Assembly (NCBI GenBank): GCA_017396395.1
Contig: JAFQMF010000015.1
Location: forward strand, 62,001-126,000
DNA: 64,000 nt
Direction of reading: 5' to 3'
Origin: Clostridia bacterium
Lineage (GTDB): Bacteria; Bacillota; Clostridia; RUG12999
The position numbers and the translations under genes were made by a program. Shown here piece after piece: positions 59,499 to 64,000 of this stretch (within the stretch, counting starts at the first letter, position 1; each line of letters starts with the position of its first letter). The notes below the pieces were generated by a model. It saw only the letters and a list, made by a program, of their open reading frames with translations. It had not been told where the DNA came from and did not search any database.

Positions 59499-59527
59499 AT
59501 CATATCATAACTTATTCTGGATTGCAA
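59499..59527 (-). promoter_or_regulatory. Promoter of the SLH gene ending at 57662
   Basis: Minus strand: TTGCAA (59522-59527), 17 bases, TATGAT (59499-59504), followed by an AAGGAGGA ribosome site. Confidence 0.6.
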
Positions 59528-59585
59528 TAGTTTTTTGCAAAAAAAATTGCAATTTTTTTAAAAAAACACAATATGTATGGTCTTG

Positions 59586-59614
59586 TTGACAAAAAAAGGA
59601 AAAAATGATACAAT
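59586..59614 (+). promoter_or_regulatory. Sigma-A promoter of the CYTH protein gene
   Basis: TTGACA (59586-59591), 17 bases, TACAAT (59609-59614). Confidence 0.75.
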
Positions 59615-59634
59615 TTATCCAAGAGGTGAAGCTA

Positions 59635-60594
59635 ATGATAAATGATAAAATTAAAATAGTAATTTGCGGTGGAAATGTAAAACAAAGAGAGGAAACAGCA
59701 ATTGAAATATCAAAAGTACTAACTGAACATAAAAAAACAAGCAAAATTTTGCCTGATTTTCAAAAACAATTTTTTATAACGGATATAAAGCAAAGTAAAA
59801 TAATAAAAACTCAAATAAAAAGAGAAAAAACAAAAGATGAATATGATGTTATAATTTGTTCTGGAGGACTTGCAGAAAGCCTTGTTTATATGAATGAGGA
59901 TATAGACTGTAACACTTATAAAGAAGTAAAAAGAAACTTAGTATCTTATAGAAACTCATATAATGCTGTTTTTGCTTTGCCACCTCAGGATGAGATTTCT
60001 CAAAAGGCTGTATATTCATGGGTAGGGCATGAGCATCTTCGTATGGGAAATAGTAAAGAGGAAATCATTGCGGAAATTTTATTTTTTATGGGCGTTTTTC
60101 AAAGTCTTGAAATTGAAAGAAAATTTCTTATAAAAATGCCTGATATACAAAGGCTTGAGAAAATGAATAACTGCAGTAAAAGCAATATAACACAAATATA
60201 TTTAAAAGGTGATTTGGGAAGAATAAGAAAAAGGATTTTCGGGGAGCAAAGTGTATATTATCATACCCGTAAAAAACGCCTAAGCAACACTACACGCATT
60301 GAAATTGAAAGGAAAATAGGTGTTTTAGAATATAATTATTTTTTAATGTATAAAAGAGATAAAAATAGAGCTTCTGTTATTAAAGACAGATATTGCCTTT
60401 TAGAAAATGGAAAATATTTTGAAATTGATGTTTTTCCCTTCTGGAAGGATATGGCATTTTTAGAAATTGAGCTTAAAAACGAGGATGAAAACTTCACTAT
60501 TCCTGAATATATTACAACAATTAAAGAGGTTACACAGGATAAAAACTATACAAACAGGTCTCTTGCAAAACGCCTTAAGGATGGAAATATCTAA
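59635..60594 (+). CDS. CYTH-domain protein with a degenerate N-terminal kinase-like domain
   Basis: 319 residues from ATG 59635 (AGAGGTGA upstream). The C-terminal CYTH domain (about 157-315) starts with the ExExK motif EIERKFLIK (159-163) and has several Arg/Lys-rich strands (RIRKRI, RIEIERKIG) and EIDVFPFW. CYTH proteins act on triphosphates. The N-terminal part (1-155) follows the layout of AAA_28-type P-loop domains often fused to CYTH (IVICGGN, YDVIICSGGLAESLVYM, FALPP, GHEHLRMGNS). However, the P-loop is degenerate: GGNVKQREET instead of GxxxxGKT. The fusion is complete but the first domain should be inactive as a kinase. Confidence 0.8.
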   Translation: MINDKIKIVICGGNVKQREETAIEISKVLTEHKKTSKILPDFQKQFFITDIKQSKIIKTQIKREKTKDEYDVIICSGGLAESLVYMNEDIDCNTYKEVKRNLVSYRNSYNAVFALPPQDEISQKAVYSWVGHEHLRMGNSKEEIIAEILFFMGVFQSLEIERKFLIKMPDIQRLEKMNNCSKSNITQIYLKGDLGRIRKRIFGEQSVYYHTRKKRLSNTTRIEIERKIGVLEYNYFLMYKRDKNRASVIKDRYCLLENGKYFEIDVFPFWKDMAFLEIELKNEDENFTIPEYITTIKEVTQDKNYTNRSLAKRLKDGNI

Positions 60595-60646
60595 ATAATC
60601 TTTATTGTTTTATTAATTTTAATGGATTAAATAATGAATAGGTACA

Positions 60647-60710
60647 AAAACCCCATCAAGCAAATTGAACTGCACCAGTTTTTGCAGCTCAATACTTGAT
60701 GGGGTTTTGT
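60647..60710. terminator. Long composite hairpin, bidirectional terminator
   Basis: Outer stem of 14 bp (AAAACCCCATCAAG 60647-60660, complement 60695-60708) with inner stems ATTGA/TCAAT and CTGCA/TGCAG, and T-rich ends on both strands. It separates the CYTH gene from gpr and is longer than any other terminator here. Confidence 0.75.
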
Positions 60711-61670
60711 TTACATAAGTTTTTTTACATCTTTTGAATGAAGTCCTGTATTTAAAGCTGCTGCAATAACTTCTGATAAATCTGATATCATTTCATCTAC
60801 ATCCTTTGGAGTTACTATTAAATCTTCTGTCATTTCGGATAGTGCCACAGAAAAAAGTCTTTTTCTGTCTTCTGAAGAAAGGGTAGAAAGCATTTTAAAA
60901 AGATTAGAGTTGTCGCTTTCTTTCAAGATTTCAACAGAGCCTTCAAATGCATTTTCGGTTATAGTAGCGGCATCTACTACAGTAGGAACCCCAATGGAAA
61001 TTACAGGTACGCCAAGTGTTTCCTTGCTTAATTCCTTTCGGTGATTCCCCACTCCTGACCCTGGATTTATACCGCTGTCGGATATCTGAAGACTTGTGCC
61101 CAGCCTTTTTATACTCCGTGCCACTAAAGCATCTATTGCAATTACGCATTTGGGATTAACTCTTTGGGTTATTCCTTTGACTATTTCTAAGGTTTCAATG
61201 CCTGTTGTACCAAGCACGCCGGGAGAAAGAGCACAAACAGGTCTTATATTTTCAGTCATACTTTCAGGCAAATGTTCAAACAGATGCCGTGAAACAAATA
61301 AGGAGGAAACTGTTTTAGGCCCTAAAGCGTCAGGGGTAATATCCCAGTTTCCCAGTCCTATAACAAGTACAGGGTCGGTGGGGGAAATGTTATTTTTTTC
61401 AAGTAACATTTCAATTTCTTTTGCAAGAAAATTTCTGCTTTGCTTATAGCTTTCCCTGTCACTTCCTCTTAGGTTTTCCGCTTCTAATGTAATATATGTT
61501 CCCATCGGTTTTTCAAGATATTTCTCTCCCTCTTCATCAGTTATGGAGATTTTGGTATAACAAAGCCCTCCAAAGACTCTTTTATTCATCTTCACACCCT
61601 GGGGTACCTTGTTTTTTTCGGAAAAATATTCGTGTGCCTCCACTGCCATATCAGTATGAATGCTGCTCAA
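60711..61670 (-). CDS. gpr: Spore germination protease GPR
   Basis: 319 residues. Aspartic-type protease (family A25) that degrades small acid-soluble proteins at germination. It begins IHTDMAVEAHE, the substrate-like self-processing region of the zymogen, and carries the catalytic Asp regions DALGPKTVSSL and IAIDALVARS. The CALSPGVLGTTGIETLEIV and GINPGSGVGNHRKELS stretches are conserved. The start is TTG at 61670 after AAAGGGTG. A forespore-type promoter is seen upstream. In Bacillus gpr is transcribed by sigma-F and sigma-G. Confidence 0.95.
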   Translation of the reverse strand: MSSIHTDMAVEAHEYFSEKNKVPQGVKMNKRVFGGLCYTKISITDEEGEKYLEKPMGTYITLEAENLRGSDRESYKQSRNFLAKEIEMLLEKNNISPTDPVLVIGLGNWDITPDALGPKTVSSLFVSRHLFEHLPESMTENIRPVCALSPGVLGTTGIETLEIVKGITQRVNPKCVIAIDALVARSIKRLGTSLQISDSGINPGSGVGNHRKELSKETLGVPVISIGVPTVVDAATITENAFEGSVEILKESDNSNLFKMLSTLSSEDRKRLFSVALSEMTEDLIVTPKDVDEMISDLSEVIAAALNTGLHSKDVKKLM

Positions 61671-61722
61671 AATCTTTCACCCTTTCAGTTTTATTTAATA
61701 TTCCTTATGAGTATATAATTTT

Positions 61723-61751
61723 AGTTTAACCTTTTTTTTAGAAATATATAA
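61723..61751 (-). promoter_or_regulatory. Candidate sigma-F/G promoter of gpr
   Basis: Minus strand: TTATA (61747-61751), 15 bases, GGTTAAACT (61723-61731). The -10 fits all fixed bases of GGnnAnAnT, and the -35 has one mismatch. Confidence 0.45.
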
Positions 61752-61771
61752 GGTGTTTACCAAAATAGCTA

Positions 61772-61800
61772 TTGATTTTTAATACTTGTTATGGTATAAT
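61772..61800 (+). promoter_or_regulatory. Sigma-A promoter of the ACT-UPF0210 genes
   Basis: TTGATT (61772-61777), 17 bases, TATAAT (61795-61800), divergent from gpr. Confidence 0.75.
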
Positions 61801-61832
61801 TTTAACAGTATTTATTATGGAGGATTATGTCT

Positions 61833-62102
61833 ATGAAAGCTATAGTTACAGTTATGGGAGAGGACAAGGTAGGAATTATTGCAAAGGTAAGTACACTGCT
61901 GGCAGAAAGCAAGATAAATATTCTTGATATTTCCCAGACAATTATGCAGGATATTTTTACAATGATTATGCTTGTTGATACGGATAAAAGTGAAAAAAGT
62001 ATTGGGGAGATTTCTGATATGTTAAACGAACTTGGTAAGGAAATTGGAATAGATATTAAAATTCAGCATGAAGGTATTTTTAATTCAATGCACAGAATAT
62101 AA
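61833..62102 (+). CDS. ACT-domain protein (UPF0237 family)
   Basis: 89 residues from ATG 61833 (GGAGG 9 bases upstream; ATG 61827 is too close). One ACT domain: AIVTVMGEDKVGIIAKVSTLLAESKINILDIS-type start, with the ligand-binding Gly in EDKVGI, and IKIQHEGIFNSMHRI at the end. ACT domains bind small ligands such as amino acids. It is paired with the UPF0210 gene 30 bases downstream, a conserved neighbourhood in many Firmicutes and archaea. Its ligand is unknown. Confidence 0.9.
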   Translation: MKAIVTVMGEDKVGIIAKVSTLLAESKINILDISQTIMQDIFTMIMLVDTDKSEKSIGEISDMLNELGKEIGIDIKIQHEGIFNSMHRI

Positions 62103-62132
62103 TTAATTAGGGTGTTTTAAGGAGATATTATA

Positions 62133-63491
62133 ATGGTCAACAGAAGAGAAATAATGGAAACCATACATATGATATCAGATGAAAATCTTGATATCAGAAC
62201 GGTTACAATGGGAATTTCACTCCGGGATTGTGCAACTGAAGATATTGACAGACTGTGTGAAAAAATTTACGATAAAATAACTAAAAAAGCAGAAAAGCTT
62301 GTTTCTGAAAGTGAACAGATTTCTCAGGAATACGGAATACCGATTATTAATAAAAGAATTTCAGTTACTCCGATTGCTATTGTGGCTGAAAGCTGTAAAG
62401 GGGATTATGTTAAAATTGCAAAAACCCTTGACAGGGCTGCAAAAGAAGTGGGAGTTAACTTTATAGGCGGATATTCAGCTCTTGTGCAAAAAGGTTATAC
62501 AGATGGGGACAGAAGATTTATAGAGTCTATTCCCGAAGCCCTTGCTGTTACAGAAAGGATGTGCTCATCTGTAAATATCGGCTCAACCAAAGCAGGTATT
62601 AATATGGATGCGGTAAAGCAGATGGGACAAATTATTGTTAAAGCTTCTCAGCTTACTGCGGATAATGGATGTATAGGGCCTGCAAAGCTTGTGGTATTTT
62701 GTAATGCTGTAGAGGACAACCCATTTATGGCAGGTGCATTTCATGGAGTAAGCGAAGGCGAATGTGTTGTAAATGTTGGTGTTTCGGGTCCTGGAGTTGT
62801 ACAGTGTGCAATTAAAAAGCTGGGTAAAGATGCATCTCTTGATAAGGTAGCGGAAACTATTAAAAAGACCGCCTTTAAAATTACACGTATGGGTCAGCTT
62901 GTTGCAGCTGAAGCTTCAAACAGATTGGGAGTGGATTTTGGTATAGTGGATTTATCTCTTGCACCTACTCCTGCCGTAGGAGACAGTGTTGCCTACATAT
63001 TAGAGGAAATGGGTATTGGAACTTGCGGATGTCACGGAACAACTGCTGCTCTTGCAATGCTTAATGATGCTGTTAAAAAGGGCGGGGTTATGGCAAGTTC
63101 TTCAGTAGGAGGACTTTCTGGTGCATTTATTCCTGTAAGTGAAGATGCAGGTATGATAAATGCCGCAAGAGTAGGAGCACTTACTCTTGAAAAATTAGAA
63201 GCTATGACTTGTGTTTGCTCTGTCGGGCTTGATATGATAGTAGTTCCTGGAGATACAAGAGCAGATGTTATTTCTGCTATTATTGCAGATGAAGCTGCAA
63301 TCGGTATGGTTAACTGTAAAACTACAGCAGTAAGAATTATCCCTGCTATAGGAAAAACTATAGGAGATACATTGGAGTTCGGTGGACTTCTGGGAAGCGG
63401 TCCTGTTATGCCAGTAAACCCCTTTGGAAGCTGTGATTTTATTAACAGAGGGGGAAGAATACCAGCACCGTTACACAGTCTTAAAAACTAA
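62133..63491 (+). CDS. UPF0210 (DUF711) family protein
   Basis: 452 residues, cytoplasmic, with no membrane helix. It starts with [22 protein letters not shown] and has conserved [52 protein letters not shown] and [18 protein letters not shown]. The fold is related to the pyruvate-formate-lyase superfamily barrel, but I see no glycyl-radical motif. Function is unknown; the constant ACT partner suggests control by a small metabolite. gpsA starts 24 bases after the stop. Confidence 0.9.
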   Translation: MVNRREIMETIHMISDENLDIRTVTMGISLRDCATEDIDRLCEKIYDKITKKAEKLVSESEQISQEYGIPIINKRISVTPIAIVAESCKGDYVKIAKTLDRAAKEVGVNFIGGYSALVQKGYTDGDRRFIESIPEALAVTERMCSSVNIGSTKAGINMDAVKQMGQIIVKASQLTADNGCIGPAKLVVFCNAVEDNPFMAGAFHGVSEGECVVNVGVSGPGVVQCAIKKLGKDASLDKVAETIKKTAFKITRMGQLVAAEASNRLGVDFGIVDLSLAPTPAVGDSVAYILEEMGIGTCGCHGTTAALAMLNDAVKKGGVMASSSVGGLSGAFIPVSEDAGMINAARVGALTLEKLEAMTCVCSVGLDMIVVPGDTRADVISAIIADEAAIGMVNCKTTAVRIIPAIGKTIGDTLEFGGLLGSGPVMPVNPFGSCDFINRGGRIPAPLHSLKN

Positions 63492-63515
63492 CTTTAGAGC
63501 AAGGAGTTTTTCGTT

Positions 63516-64000
63516 ATGAGCAAACATATTGCGGTTATAGGAGCCGGTGGCTGGGGAACAGCACTTGCAAATTTACTTGGAAAAAAAGGATATGATGTTC
63601 GTTTGTGGGCGTATCTTCCTGAGGAAAGAGATGAACTTCAAAGATTTGGAGAAAACAAGCGTTTTCTTCCGGATATTAAATTAAGTGAAAATCTGGAGTT
63701 TTCCTGTGATATGGAGTGGTGCATAAAAAATGCAGAGTGTATAGTTTCTGCAGTACCATCAGGAGCAGTGGAAGCAACGGCTTATAATATAGCTAAATAT
63801 ATTGATGTGAATACTCAGCCTGTAGTAACTGTTTCAAAAGGACTTCATAAAGACACTAAAGAACGTCTTTCAACAGTAATTGAAAGATGTATCCCTGAAG
63901 TTAAGGTAGCAGCTCTGTCAGGGCCTTCTCATGCGGAAGAGGTGGCACGGGAAATGATTACCACCAATGTTGCTGCAAGCAGTGATGAAAAAATTGCTGA
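63516..64000 (+). CDS. gpsA: Glycerol-3-phosphate dehydrogenase [NAD(P)+] (3' end missing)
   Basis: The first 161 residues are in the window; the frame runs to the end without a stop. AAGGAG lies 9 bases before the ATG. N-terminal Rossmann domain: HIAVIGAGGWGTALANLLGK with the GxGxxG-type NAD site, RLWAY, then NRFLPDIKL-like KRFLPDIKLSENL, SAVPSGAV, VVTVSKGLHKDT and ALSGPSHAEEVAREM. It makes sn-glycerol-3-phosphate for membrane lipids. In Bacillus gpsA precedes spoIVA, which could be checked beyond the window end. Confidence 0.95.
   Translation, partial: MSKHIAVIGAGGWGTALANLLGKKGYDVRLWAYLPEERDELQRFGENKRFLPDIKLSENLEFSCDMEWCIKNAECIVSAVPSGAVEATAYNIAKYIDVNTQPVVTVSKGLHKDTKERLSTVIERCIPEVKVAALSGPSHAEEVAREMITTNVAASSDEKIA

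Noticed and set aside
1-64000. CRISPR arrays, insertion sequences, prophage or integrated-element ends, tRNA or rRNA genes
   Set aside because: No regularly spaced repeats, transposase, integrase or cloverleaf-like sequence was found on reading either strand.

Overview
The window is a 64 kb piece of an AT-rich, low-GC Gram-positive chromosome. It belongs to an endospore-forming member of the Clostridia: it carries spoIIIAA-AH, spoIIR, sleB-ypeB, spoIIE, ytxC, pdaB, gpr and a bofC-like gene, together with the clostridial single-chain glycyl-tRNA synthetase and a CD1247-type zinc-ribbon protein. I cannot name the species. An L-fucose-type sugar cluster and S-layer-homology proteins would fit an anaerobe of an animal gut, but that is inference. 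Genes are dense, intergenic gaps are short and AT-rich, nearly every convergent or terminal junction has a hairpin terminator, and most housekeeping promoters have a clean -35/17 nt/-10 layout. I saw no rRNA, tRNA, insertion sequence, prophage or CRISPR array.

Layout. 1-4.1 kb: heat-shock operon hrcA (5' end cut)-grpE-dnaK-dnaJ. 4.2-8.8 kb: complete eight-gene spoIIIA operon. 8.8-12.4 kb (minus): an Eis-like acetyltransferase, then the forespore/germination set spoIIR-sleB-ypeB. 12.6-18.1 kb: glycyl-tRNA synthetase (with an apparent one-base frameshift), a membrane-bound nucleotide-sugar dehydratase, and a class A penicillin-binding protein. 18.2-20.6 kb: bofC-like gene, an unknown gene and an SLH protein. 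20.7-25.8 kb (minus): GAPDH, cyclophilin, UDP-GlcNAc 2-epimerase, WecA/TagO-type transferase, TrpRS. 25.9-35 kb: endonuclease IV, an orphan EutP-like GTPase, aroQ, Xaa-Pro peptidase, efp, CD1247-type protein, pth, mfd and a PrsA-like foldase. 35-41.2 kb: class II aldolase, trkA-trkH, a DUF6873-like gene, ytxC, trmB. 41.4-44.1 kb: spoIIE and a small membrane protein. 44.2-52.2 kb: sugar island (fucU, ygjV-like, araC-type regulator, ABC importer of three genes, fucI). 52.3-64 kb: a rearranged MetQ-like lipoprotein, upp, citrate synthase, dUTPase, pdaB, an SSB-like gene, an SLH protein, a CYTH protein, gpr, an ACT protein, UPF0210 and the start of gpsA.

How the genes work together. Much of the compartment-specific sporulation cascade is represented. 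SpoIIE activates sigma-F, SpoIIR signals from the forespore to activate sigma-E, the SpoIIIA complex supports late forespore sigma-G activity, and GPR, SleB and YpeB act at germination. Candidate promoters of the matching classes can be read by eye: Spo0A-type ahead of spoIIE, sigma-F-type ahead of spoIIR, sigma-E-type ahead of spoIIIA and pdaB, and sigma-F/G-type ahead of gpr and the bofC-like gene. The sugar island encodes uptake, mutarotation and isomerisation of a fucose-like sugar, but no kinase or aldolase is present.

The most unusual object is the lipoprotein gene at 52306-53163. Its two halves are in the reverse order to every MetQ/NlpA protein I know: the usual C-terminal half follows the signal peptide and the usual N-terminal half comes last, which is the signature of a circular permutation. 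Other points of interest are the glyS frameshift, a CYTH protein whose N-terminal kinase-like domain has lost its P-loop, an inverted repeat wrapped round a -10 box, and repeated sequence motifs around the AraC-type regulator.
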